A stretch of 64,000 nucleotides of DNA from Roseovarius nubinhibens ISM (GTDB taxonomy: Bacteria > Pseudomonadota > Alphaproteobacteria > Rhodobacterales > Rhodobacteraceae): NCBI RefSeq assembly GCF_000152625.1, contig NZ_CH724156.1, positions 1,372,966 to 1,436,965 on the forward strand, written 5' to 3'. Below, one piece after another: positions 43,678-52,425 of the stretch. Position 1 is the first letter of the stretch. Every line of letters starts with the position of its first letter. The position numbers and the translations under genes are program-made. Below the pieces are notes generated by a model. It was not told where the DNA came from. It did no database searches and saw only the letters and a list, made by a program, of their open reading frames with translations.

Positions 43678-44331
43678 ATGTATGTGGCATTGGGGCATGT
43701 CTGGATCGTCCGGTGGCGGGCGGTCGATGGCAAACGGGCGGTCGATCTCGGGCTGACGTTGCTGGCGCTGCCGTTGCTCTGCCCGCTCATCGCGGTGCTG
43801 GCGCTGGCAGTCTGGGCGGCGGATGGGCGCGCGCCCTTTCACTGGCAATGGCGGGTCGGGCGCGGTGGTCGGATGTTCCGGCTGTGGAAACTGCGCAGCA
43901 TGGTGCCGGGGGCCGAAGAACGGCTTGGGCATGTGCTGGCCGGTGATCCGGCGCTGGCGGCGGAATGGCGGCGGCAGGGCAAGCTGCGGCGCGATCCGCG
44001 GGTGACGCGGCTTGGCGCGGTGTTGCGGCGCTATGCGCTCGACGAGCTGCCGCAATTTTTCAACGTGTTCTGCGGCGAGATGAGCCTTGTCGGCCCGCGC
44101 CCGGTGACCGGGCCGGAGTTCGAGGCGCGTTATCGCGATGCCGATGGCACGGCCTATGCACGGCTGCGACCGGGGCTCACCGGGCTCTGGCAGGTCTATG
44201 GGCGCGGCCGGTGCAGCTATGCCGACCGGGTGGCGCTCGACCGCTACTATGCACAGATGCGCGATATGCGGCTCGACCTGGTGATCCTGTGGCGCACCGT
44301 GGCGGTGGTGCTGCGCGGCGAGGGCTGGTAG
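43678..44331 (+). CDS. Bacterial sugar transferase (WbaP/ExoY-type phosphoglycosyltransferase)
   Basis: A 217-residue monotopic phosphoglycosyltransferase that loads a sugar phosphate onto undecaprenyl phosphate to start polysaccharide synthesis. After one N-terminal hydrophobic segment (LGLTLLALPLLCPLIAVLALAV, about residues 23-45) come the family motifs: FRLWKLRSMVPGAEE, the catalytic DE pair in YALDELPQFFNVFCGEMSLVGPRPV (read in parts), and RPGLTGLWQVYGRG. It stands alone: no glycosyltransferases, Wzx/Wzy or export genes lie nearby, which is unusual. Confidence 0.9.
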   Translation: MYVALGHVWIVRWRAVDGKRAVDLGLTLLALPLLCPLIAVLALAVWAADGRAPFHWQWRVGRGGRMFRLWKLRSMVPGAEERLGHVLAGDPALAAEWRRQGKLRRDPRVTRLGAVLRRYALDELPQFFNVFCGEMSLVGPRPVTGPEFEARYRDADGTAYARLRPGLTGLWQVYGRGRCSYADRVALDRYYAQMRDMRLDLVILWRTVAVVLRGEGW

Positions 44332-44718
44332 CCGGTGGCGCGTAGACGAGGCCAGGCGAGAGCGGAGGGCGCTCGGATGGCGTTTTGGCGACTGGCCGTG
44401 TCGATTGAAGATCGCGCGGCGGGGCATGGGCCGGTTTGGACGAGCGCTGGGGTCGTAGATGGCACGCTGACTGGGGCCGGTGTTTGCGCGATGGGCAATG
44501 ACCGGTCTGGGCGAACGCAGGGCTGGACGAAGGCTGGGCCGACAGCGGGAGACGCCAAGCCGAGGGGCGCGGCAGTATCTCACTGGCCGAATGCTTCGCC
44601 GCTTGCGGGAAGGGATGCCGCTCGACCGGCGCGGCTTGCGAGGACGACTCGCCATAAAATCGACCCTAATGAATGGAGATTGTGCATTTTTCGGCGTAGG
44701 TGACGCCATGCCTTATGC
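44332..44718. other. 387-base gap without a confident gene
   Basis: Lies between the convergent sugar transferase and pbpC. Open frames exist on both strands (for example plus 44335-44703), but their translations are Arg/Gly/Ala-rich, show no recognisable domain and have no SD, as expected from high-GC DNA. A less GC-rich stretch at about 44650-44700 holds no promoter or terminator I can support. Confidence 0.5.
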
Positions 44719-46764
44719 CTAGTCGAGCCGCACCCGGACGCGGGCGGCGCGGCCTTTGGCGTCGATCACCGACAGCTCGGAAAAGCCCCGGCTCAGCCCC
44801 GGCAGGATCAGCTCGTGCTGGCGTAGCCCGGTGGCGACGGGTCGGCCATTGGCGAGGATGGTGAAGGGCGGGGTGCCGTCGCGCAGCTTGACCGCCAGAT
44901 CGCCCGCGACGAGGGCGAGCCGCGCGCCGTCGGGGGGAAAGATCAGTTTCGGCGCATCGGGGGCGGGGGCAAAGGCCGCCTCGCGCCCGGTGAAACGGCG
45001 CAGCGGCTGCGGCAGGTTGGCGGTGGCCAGCAGCAAGGTCTCGGGCGGCGGCGGCGGCAAGGGCTCGGGCGCGGTGTCGAGCCGTTGATAGGCCTCGAAG
45101 AGCAGCGGCGCGGCGAGATCGCCGCCAAAGGCCCCGGGCACCGGCGTGCCATCGGGGCGACCGATCCAGACGCCGATCACATGCCGCCCGTCATAGCCCA
45201 CAGCCCAGGCGTCGCGGTGGCCATAGGAGGTGCCCGTCTTATAGGCGAGCCGTCCGGGCGGCGCGCCCGGCGGCGGCGCGAGCGAGGCGAGGATATGCCC
45301 GACCTGCCAGGCGGCGGCGGGGCTGATGACCTGGCGCTGTGGCACGTCGGGCGCGACACCCTGGTGCCAATGGAGCGGCACGGTCTGGCCGCCCTGGGCC
45401 AGCATGGCGTAGAGCCGGGTGAGATCCATCAGGCTCACCCCGACGCCGCCGAGACCGACGGCGAGGCCCGGCTGATCGCCGGGCAGGGCGGGGCGCATGC
45501 CGCTCTGGCGCATGGCGGACATGAGATGGGCCGGGCCGATCTCATCGAGCAAGAGCGCCACGGGGATGTTGAGCGATTGGCGCAGCGCCTCGGCGATGGT
45601 GACCTCGCCGCGAAACTGACCGTCGAAATTCTGGGGCGCATAGCGGCCAAAGGCCACCGGCCGATCGGCGATGAGCGTTTGCGGATGGGCGAGGCCGCGG
45701 TCGAATCCCATGGCGTAGATCAGCGGTTTGAGCGTCGAGCCGGGCGAGCGCAGCGCCTGTGTCATGTCGACATAGCCCTGATGCGCGTCGCCGCTGGCAT
45801 AGCTCGCCGAGCCCACCGCGCCGAGCAGTTCGCCCGTCTGGTGATCGGCGACGACCATGGCGAGGGACACGCTCGGCGGCAGGTCGCGCAGGGCGTTGCG
45901 CGCGAGGGTCTCGAGCCGCGATTGCAGCCCTGCGTCTAGGGTCAGGTGATGCCGCGTGGTGAGCGGATCAAGGGCGCGCGCCCGGTCCGACAGATGCGGC
46001 GCGAGGGCAGGAAAATCGCGACGTTGGGCGGGAACAGGGTCGAAAAGAGCCGCCTGAGCTTCGGGCTTGGGCAGGGTTCCGGCGCCGGTCATCCGCTCCA
46101 GCACCCGGTCGCGGGCGGTACGGGCGGTTTCGGGATGGCGGTCGGGGCGGCGGGCCTCAGGCGATTGCGGCAGGGCCACGAGCAGTGCGGCTTCGGCCGG
46201 GGTGAGCCGGGCGGGTTCCTTGCCGAACCAGCTCAGCGTTGCGGCGCGGATGCCTTCGATATTGCCGCCATAGGGCGCGTGGGTCAGGTAGAGCCCGAGG
46301 ATCTGCCGTTTCGTCAGGCGGCGTTCAAGGGCGAGCGCGAGGCGCATCTGGCGCAGTTTGCCGGACCATTGGCCGGTGCCGCTATCCTCGAGGAGCCGTG
46401 CCACCTGCATCGTCAGGGTCGAGCTGCCCGAGACCACGCGGCCATGGCGCAGCGCCTGCCCTCCGGCACGGAGCATGGCGAGAAAATCGACCCCAACATG
46501 GCGGAAAAAGCGTTTGTCCTCGTAAGCGATCAGCATGTCGAGATAGCGCGGATCGACCTCTTCGGGGCTGACAGCGAGCCGCCAGCGCCCGTCATCGACC
46601 GTATAGACGCGCAGCATCTCGCCCGCGCGGTCGCGGATTTCGACCGAGGTTTCCGCGACGAGCGGCGGCAGGTCGGTGCGGTCGATCCAGAGGTCGATGC
46701 CGTCGCGGGCCAGCCCCCCGGCCAAGAGCAGGGCGACGGCGAGGAGGGGCGTCCTAGCGCGCAT
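44719..46764 (-). CDS. pbpC: Penicillin-binding protein 1C (PbpC)
   Basis: Bifunctional class A penicillin-binding protein. At 681 residues it has an N-terminal membrane anchor (residues 5-19), and the GT51 glycosyltransferase with catalytic Glu82 (IAYEDKRFFRHVGVD) and SGSSTLTMQVARLL. The transpeptidase has the SxxK of SPGSTLKPLIYA (Ser343, Lys346) and KTGTS. The C-terminal domain is the BiPBP-C beta domain specific to PbpC. It follows an alpha-2-macroglobulin gene by 18 bases, the well-known pbpC-yfhM pairing. Confidence 0.95.
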   Translation of the reverse strand: MRARTPLLAVALLLAGGLARDGIDLWIDRTDLPPLVAETSVEIRDRAGEMLRVYTVDDGRWRLAVSPEEVDPRYLDMLIAYEDKRFFRHVGVDFLAMLRAGGQALRHGRVVSGSSTLTMQVARLLEDSGTGQWSGKLRQMRLALALERRLTKRQILGLYLTHAPYGGNIEGIRAATLSWFGKEPARLTPAEAALLVALPQSPEARRPDRHPETARTARDRVLERMTGAGTLPKPEAQAALFDPVPAQRRDFPALAPHLSDRARALDPLTTRHHLTLDAGLQSRLETLARNALRDLPPSVSLAMVVADHQTGELLGAVGSASYASGDAHQGYVDMTQALRSPGSTLKPLIYAMGFDRGLAHPQTLIADRPVAFGRYAPQNFDGQFRGEVTIAEALRQSLNIPVALLLDEIGPAHLMSAMRQSGMRPALPGDQPGLAVGLGGVGVSLMDLTRLYAMLAQGGQTVPLHWHQGVAPDVPQRQVISPAAAWQVGHILASLAPPPGAPPGRLAYKTGTSYGHRDAWAVGYDGRHVIGVWIGRPDGTPVPGAFGGDLAAPLLFEAYQRLDTAPEPLPPPPPETLLLATANLPQPLRRFTGREAAFAPAPDAPKLIFPPDGARLALVAGDLAVKLRDGTPPFTILANGRPVATGLRQHELILPGLSRGFSELSVIDAKGRAARVRVRLD

Positions 46765-46782
46765 CGGAGGGGTGTGCGCCCG

Positions 46783-49700
46783 TCATGGCGCGGTGACCAT
46801 GACCCGGCCCGTGTCGCTATGGGCGCGGTATTCGGGGCGGTACATGTCCTCGACCGTGGCAGCGGGGTGGTGGAAGCTGCCCGGGGTGACCGCGCGGACC
46901 ATATAGGCGAGGCGGAAGGGGGCGCTGCCGCTCCAGTTCACCGCGGCGAGGAACCGGTCCGAGCGATATTCGGCGGTCTCGGTGGGGGCGCTTTGCAGCC
47001 AGTCGAGCCCGTTCGCCTGACCCGAGCGCAGGAGGTTCGGGTTGTCGATCTCGAGCCCGGCGGGGAGCGGGTCGTCCACCATCAGCCGCCCGGCGGTTTC
47101 GCCTGCCGGGGTGATCGTCAGCACCGCCACCAGCCGGGTGCCGGTGGCAACCGCGTCGAGGGTCGCGGGCTGGCCGTCGGTGGTGAAGTAGCTGCGGGCG
47201 ATCTGATAGCCATAGCCGCCAGCGGGCTCGGGGATCTCCGGCACGCCGATCGTCGTGAGCGTGACCTGCGTGTCGCTGTTGCCGGTGTTGGCGATGGTCT
47301 GTGGCGCCATGGTGTCGGCCTCGAGCAGGCGGACCAGTGCGCCGGTGACCGCGTCGCCATTGAGGGTGAGCCCGGCGCGCGTCGGATCGTCGATCAGCGC
47401 ATGGGCGGCGAGGAGCGTCCAGCTCTGTTCCTGGGTCGACATATGCGGGCCGGTCTGGCCGAGCGTGGCGGAGAGCTCGGAGAGCCCGCCCACCGTGCTG
47501 CCCGCCTCATGCATGAGCGCCACGACCCCGGCCCGGTCGCGGGCATGGGTGCCGTAATCGGCGCGCCAGAGCTGTGCTTCGCGGCGCGTGGCCTCCTGGG
47601 CGATGCGGGTCATGGCCTGGGCGAAGATCCGGTCGGCGCGGGTCTGATCGCCGTAGGAGGCGAGGGCCGCGCCGAGCTGGGCCAGCGCCAGAGGGGTGGC
47701 GAAAGCATCGGATTTCACGTCGGCATAGTAGCGCAGATCGCCCATCTTGGCGGCGCCTTCGCGGGCGAGCACCATCAGCGCATAGGCGATGTCTTCGCCG
47801 CCATCGTCGAACTCGGGGGCGTAGTTCACCCGGTTGCGCAGATTGTCCATCGCCATGGTGAAGGCGCGGTCGGGGATCGCATGACCGGCGGCGCGGGCGC
47901 GGGAGAGGAAATCGCCGACATAGGCATCGAGCCAGAAATCACCTGACTCAGCCCGCCAGAGGCCGAAGGCCCCGTTCGAGCTCTGCCGGGTCAGCACGCG
48001 GGTGATGGCGGCGTCGATGCTGGCGGTGATCTGAGCCTCGGTGCCGAGATCGAGCGCTTGGGCCACCTGGTTGAAGTAAAGCAGCGGCATCGCCCGTGAC
48101 GTCACCTGTTCGGTGCAGCCATAGGGGTAGCGGTCGAGCGATTGGAGCAGCGCTGGCGCGTTCATCTGGGCCAGCGGTCCGGCGGAGAGCACGGCCTGCC
48201 CGCTGCCGGGGTGGAAGCCGGTGAAGATGTCGGGGCCGAGCGTCAGGCTCTGACCGGCGGCGAGGGCAATCTGACGGGTGGCCGAGATCGCGGGATCGTT
48301 GCGGCGCACCGGCAGGGTCAGCGTCTTGACCAGATCCTGACCGTCGGGCGTGGTCAGTGTCACAGTGATCACATGATCGCCCTCGGCCCCGGCGGTGAGC
48401 GGCAGCGACAGGCTCTGCTGGCCCGCCTCGGCGAGGGTCACGGTGGCGGGCACATCGCCCAGCGCGACACCGTCGGAGGCGACGCGAAGCTGCATCTCGC
48501 CTGCCGGGCCTTCGGTGTGGATCAGCTCGAGCAGCATCCGCGCCCGGTCGCCCGGGGCGAGGAAGCGGGGCAGCGAGGCGCTCAGCACCACCGGATCGCG
48601 GACGATCACATCGGCCTCGGCCGCGCCCACGGCGCGGGGCGTCCAGGCGATGGCCATGAGCCGCACGGTGCCGTTGAAATCGGGCAGATCAAAGCTTGCC
48701 TCGGCGGTGCCATCGGGGCCGAGCGCCAGCGGGCCGGTGAAATAGGCGACGAGTTCCTCGGTGGGCGGCGGGGCCTCGCGGCTCAGCCCATTGGCGGCGT
48801 CGCCGCCGGACCGAACGCGGCCTGCGGCACCGTTCATCCCGTCGATGAGACGGCCATAGAGATCGCGGATCTCGACGCCAAGACGGCGCTGGCCGAAGTA
48901 ATGCCCTTGGGGATCGGGGCTGTCGAAGCCGGTGAGATTAAGAATGCCGAGATCGACGGCGGCGAGGGTGACAAAGCCCGTGTCCTGCGCGCCGAGACCC
49001 TCGACCGCGACCTTGGCGGTGAGCGGCCCGCGCGGTGCGGATTGGGCGGGGGTGTCGATGCGCACCGAGAGCGCCTTGTCGCCCGGATCGATGCTGGCAT
49101 GGCTCAGCCCGAGAGCGCGGGCCGGGTTCTGACCGGCGGCAACATCCATCGGCCGGATCACCTGCGCGGTGACATAGGCCCCGGTGCCCCAATCGTCGGT
49201 GACGGGCAGGGTGATGATGTTTTCGCCTTCGCTCACCGGGACCGCCTGCATGTCGATGACGCGATGCGACATCACGGTGACGAGCGCGGTGCCCGCAAAG
49301 CGCGGCACGAGGCGCAGGGTCGCGGTGTCGCCGGGGCGATAGCCGGGCTTGTCGAGCGACAGTTCGAGCGTGTCGGGCGTTTCGCTGGCATCCGCCGGGG
49401 CGTACCAGCCTGCATAGAAATCCTCGGAGGCCGAGACATAGTCGGCACCTTCGCCGGTTTCGACGATCAGCTCATACTGGCCCCATTCCACCGGGGCGGA
49501 GATCACCAGCGGGTCGGCCCCGCTCTGGCCTTCGCCGGTGGCGACACGGGCGCGGGTCGTGATCGGCTCCCAGTTCCAGTTGCCATATTGCTGATACCAT
49601 TGGTAGCGGGTGGTCACGCGGTTGAGCGTCCAGCGCAGAGGCGCGTCCCGGCGGGCGAGATCCGAGCCGAGGGCGATCACCTCGAAACGCGCGGTGCTGC

Positions 49701-52227
49701 CTTCGGGGGCGACGCCGTCAAAGCCGGGCTTGATCCCCAGAATGGTGCCCGAGGGCGCGAGGCGGTGGGTCATCACCCGTTCGACGGGGCGGCCCGAGCC
49801 TTCCTTGACGCTGGTGATGAACTCGGCCTCATAGGGGCGGTCGGTGATCTCGGAGGTGGGCAGATCGAGCGTGGCCTGCATCCGGCCCTGGGCGTCGGCG
49901 GGACCGGCGTCAAAATAGCTCGATCCCGGATAGGCGCGGGCGTCGTGGCGGCCAAAGACATAGCCCGGCGCGCTGTCGATCTGACGCAGCGGTTTGAGCC
50001 GGACGGAGCCTTCGGCGAGAAGCCCGGCCCCCGGCGCGCCGAAGAGATAGCGCGCGTCGATGGTGAGCGTGGTGCTGTCGCCGGGGCGCAGCGGGGTGTC
50101 GGGCAGGCTTTGGGTGAAGTCGATCCGCTCGGGCAGGAAATCCTCGACCAGGAGGCTCTGGCTTGCCAGCGGCGGGGCGTCGACATCGGCCTTGATCTCG
50201 AGCCGCCAGGTGCCGCGCGGTGCGGTGCTGCCGATGGGCAGGGTGAAGACATGGCCGCCGGCGCGGTCCTCGGCCGAGACATGGCGGCTATATTCCACCC
50301 CATCGGGGCGCGACAGGATCGCGGTGAGCGGCAGGCCGGGCAGCGCCTGTGCCTGCGCATCGCGGGCCAGCGCCGTGGCATGGATCACCTCGCCCGCGCG
50401 ATAGGCGCCACGGTCGGTGGCGAGGAACAGGTCGATCGGGCCGGCGGGCGCGCGGCCCTCGACGCCGCGATCCGAGAGATCGAAGGCGGGATCGGTGAGC
50501 GGCAGGAAGGCGAAATCCTCTTCGCCGTTGCGGGCCATGACCATGGCGGGGGCGGCCCCGTCGGTGCCCCGGGTCAGGCCGGGATCAAAGAGCGCATGGC
50601 CCGCCGCATCGGTGGTGGCGCGGCCCAGCTCGCGGTTGGAGCGTGACAGCAAGGTCAGTTCGATCCCGTCGAGCGCTGCGGCATCCGAGAGACCACGGGC
50701 AAAGACATGCAGCCCCTCGGTGCCCTTGAGCGTGGTGAGGCCGAGATCGGTCAGCACGAACCATTGGGTGGCACCCGGATCGTCATAGAGCGGCACGCCC
50801 TCGATGCTCGCATGCAGCGTGTAGATGCCGGGAGCCATATCGGCCAGCACCTCGCCCAGCGGCAGGCGGGTGGTCATGGTCTGGTTGAGCGTATTTTCGA
50901 CCTCGCCTGTGCCGGTCCAGACCTCTTCGGCGATCTCGGAGGTGAAATCCTTGATCTCGTACTCGGCCAGCGGGCGGCCGAAATACTCTTGCTGCATGGT
51001 GCGCAGCAGGTTGCGGTCGGAGACCCGGTGCAGGCTCAGTTTCACCTCGTCGAGATTGACGGTCTCGATCGGCAGCGCGGCCTCGGCGGCGCGGGGCAGC
51101 ACATAGGCGCGGCCCGGAAAGCTCAGCTTGGGCGAGCGGTCGCGGACATAGAGGCTCAGCTCGGTGTCGCGCACGAGGCTCTCGCCGCTCTCAGAGGGCA
51201 GGCCCTTGCGCAGGGTGATCGTGTAGCGCGCGCCATGTTCGACGCCATCGATGCAGAGCTGATTGCCGTCGGCCTCGACCGCGAGACCCGGATCGGGCAG
51301 GCGCAGGAAGGTGGCGTAATCCACCCCGGCCTTGGCCAGCGGCTCCGAGAACTCGGCGCAGATGCGCGGCGCGGCGCTCTCGTTATCGGCGCGATGTTCG
51401 GTGACGCGGAAGCCGTATTTGCCGACCAGACGGTCGAGCGCGCTCATCACGTCCTGACGCGGCTGGATCGCCTCGGCAAGGCGCATGGCATGGAGCGCGT
51501 TGCGCCCCTGCCCGTCACGTTCGAGCGCCTCGGCCAGCAGCATCAGCGACGAGACCTGCGCCCCGTCAGAGGCCGCGCGCAGATAGCCATTGGTGGCGGC
51601 ATAGACGGCGCGGGTGATGTATTTGTTGCGCTCGCTGCGGTTGGCCTCGGCAATGGCGAGCGACAGGCGGGCGTAATCGGCCCATTGATCGGCGGCATCG
51701 CTCAGCGACAGGGCGGCACCGGTCCAGCGCAGCGCGTTTTGCAGATCGCCCCCGGCCTCGCGGTCGCGGGCGGCGTCGAGCAGCGTCACCTCGTCCCAAT
51801 CGCCGGCGGGGTGCAGGCTTCCGATGCGCAGGGCGAGATCATAGGATTTGTCGAGCGCGTAATCGGTCATGAAGCCGAGATCGGCGCGGCGGGTCGTGGC
51901 CCAGCCGAGCACGCGCGGATCGGTGTCGAGCACCCGGGCGGAATAGGCGCCATCATAGGGGGTTTCATCCGAGACGGCGGATTTCGGGAAACAGGCGCGG
52001 GATTTGGTGTTGTAGGTGAAGGCCCGGCAGGCGGCATTGCCGAAACAGGCGCTGCGGCAGCTGTCATAGCTGGTGTCGAAGATGGCCTGCAGATCGGCGC
52101 CGTAGAAATCCATATTGGCGGTCACCACAAAGCGCCGGTCGGGCACGGGCCTGTCCTGTGCCGCCGCGCCATGGCCGAGGCCGAGGGTCAAAGAGAAAGC
52201 GAGAAAAGCAATAAATCGGCGGAGCAT
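46783..52227 (-). CDS. Bacterial alpha-2-macroglobulin (YfhM-like) with N-terminal PAN/Apple domain
   Basis: Periplasmic protease trap thought to guard the cell envelope together with PbpC. The 1814-residue protein has a signal peptide (cleavage near HGAAAQD, no lipobox) and a Cys-rich PAN/Apple domain (SCRSACFGNAACRAFTYNT, residues about 56-74). Macroglobulin domains follow, and then the thioester motif CTEQ (Cys1371 to Gln1374, in YPYGCTEQVTSRAMP) in the alpha/alpha toroid. An intact CxEQ means the covalent trap is probably functional. Many relatives are lipoproteins; here the Cys anchor is missing, so this one is probably soluble or held in another way. Confidence 0.93.
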   Translation of the reverse strand: MLRRFIAFLAFSLTLGLGHGAAAQDRPVPDRRFVVTANMDFYGADLQAIFDTSYDSCRSACFGNAACRAFTYNTKSRACFPKSAVSDETPYDGAYSARVLDTDPRVLGWATTRRADLGFMTDYALDKSYDLALRIGSLHPAGDWDEVTLLDAARDREAGGDLQNALRWTGAALSLSDAADQWADYARLSLAIAEANRSERNKYITRAVYAATNGYLRAASDGAQVSSLMLLAEALERDGQGRNALHAMRLAEAIQPRQDVMSALDRLVGKYGFRVTEHRADNESAAPRICAEFSEPLAKAGVDYATFLRLPDPGLAVEADGNQLCIDGVEHGARYTITLRKGLPSESGESLVRDTELSLYVRDRSPKLSFPGRAYVLPRAAEAALPIETVNLDEVKLSLHRVSDRNLLRTMQQEYFGRPLAEYEIKDFTSEIAEEVWTGTGEVENTLNQTMTTRLPLGEVLADMAPGIYTLHASIEGVPLYDDPGATQWFVLTDLGLTTLKGTEGLHVFARGLSDAAALDGIELTLLSRSNRELGRATTDAAGHALFDPGLTRGTDGAAPAMVMARNGEEDFAFLPLTDPAFDLSDRGVEGRAPAGPIDLFLATDRGAYRAGEVIHATALARDAQAQALPGLPLTAILSRPDGVEYSRHVSAEDRAGGHVFTLPIGSTAPRGTWRLEIKADVDAPPLASQSLLVEDFLPERIDFTQSLPDTPLRPGDSTTLTIDARYLFGAPGAGLLAEGSVRLKPLRQIDSAPGYVFGRHDARAYPGSSYFDAGPADAQGRMQATLDLPTSEITDRPYEAEFITSVKEGSGRPVERVMTHRLAPSGTILGIKPGFDGVAPEGSTARFEVIALGSDLARRDAPLRWTLNRVTTRYQWYQQYGNWNWEPITTRARVATGEGQSGADPLVISAPVEWGQYELIVETGEGADYVSASEDFYAGWYAPADASETPDTLELSLDKPGYRPGDTATLRLVPRFAGTALVTVMSHRVIDMQAVPVSEGENIITLPVTDDWGTGAYVTAQVIRPMDVAAGQNPARALGLSHASIDPGDKALSVRIDTPAQSAPRGPLTAKVAVEGLGAQDTGFVTLAAVDLGILNLTGFDSPDPQGHYFGQRRLGVEIRDLYGRLIDGMNGAAGRVRSGGDAANGLSREAPPPTEELVAYFTGPLALGPDGTAEASFDLPDFNGTVRLMAIAWTPRAVGAAEADVIVRDPVVLSASLPRFLAPGDRARMLLELIHTEGPAGEMQLRVASDGVALGDVPATVTLAEAGQQSLSLPLTAGAEGDHVITVTLTTPDGQDLVKTLTLPVRRNDPAISATRQIALAAGQSLTLGPDIFTGFHPGSGQAVLSAGPLAQMNAPALLQSLDRYPYGCTEQVTSRAMPLLYFNQVAQALDLGTEAQITASIDAAITRVLTRQSSNGAFGLWRAESGDFWLDAYVGDFLSRARAAGHAIPDRAFTMAMDNLRNRVNYAPEFDDGGEDIAYALMVLAREGAAKMGDLRYYADVKSDAFATPLALAQLGAALASYGDQTRADRIFAQAMTRIAQEATRREAQLWRADYGTHARDRAGVVALMHEAGSTVGGLSELSATLGQTGPHMSTQEQSWTLLAAHALIDDPTRAGLTLNGDAVTGALVRLLEADTMAPQTIANTGNSDTQVTLTTIGVPEIPEPAGGYGYQIARSYFTTDGQPATLDAVATGTRLVAVLTITPAGETAGRLMVDDPLPAGLEIDNPNLLRSGQANGLDWLQSAPTETAEYRSDRFLAAVNWSGSAPFRLAYMVRAVTPGSFHHPAATVEDMYRPEYRAHSDTGRVMVTAP

Positions 52228-52425
52228 GACACCCTCCTGCGTCCTGAGAATAGGCGCATGGTGGCATGGGCGGGGTTTGCTGGCAATGATTCCGACCCGC
52301 CTAAAAATTAGCGGGCGGGTTTGGCGAAAACGCCCATGACCGCGCGTCTGGCAACGATTTGTTCACCCCGCTCTGGCAGTCTGTGTCGCATGGACATGCC
52401 ACGGTTGAGAAAGGGGACGACGGGG

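Noticed and set aside
44335..44703. 122-codon plus-strand frame following the sugar transferase in the same frame
   Set aside because: No SD, an unlikely Arg/Ala-rich composition, no domain, and no evidence of stop-codon readthrough.
44650..44720. Small stem GGCGT-CACCT-ACGCC as a pbpC terminator
   Set aside because: Only 5 bp and followed by A rather than T on the pbpC strand.
52295..52334. Terminator between A2M and the hybrid kinase (ACCCGCC/GGCGGGT and GGCG-AAAA-CGCC)
   Set aside because: Both neighbouring genes point away from it and no adequate T-run follows on either strand, so it is only noted as inverted repeats in a divergent promoter region.
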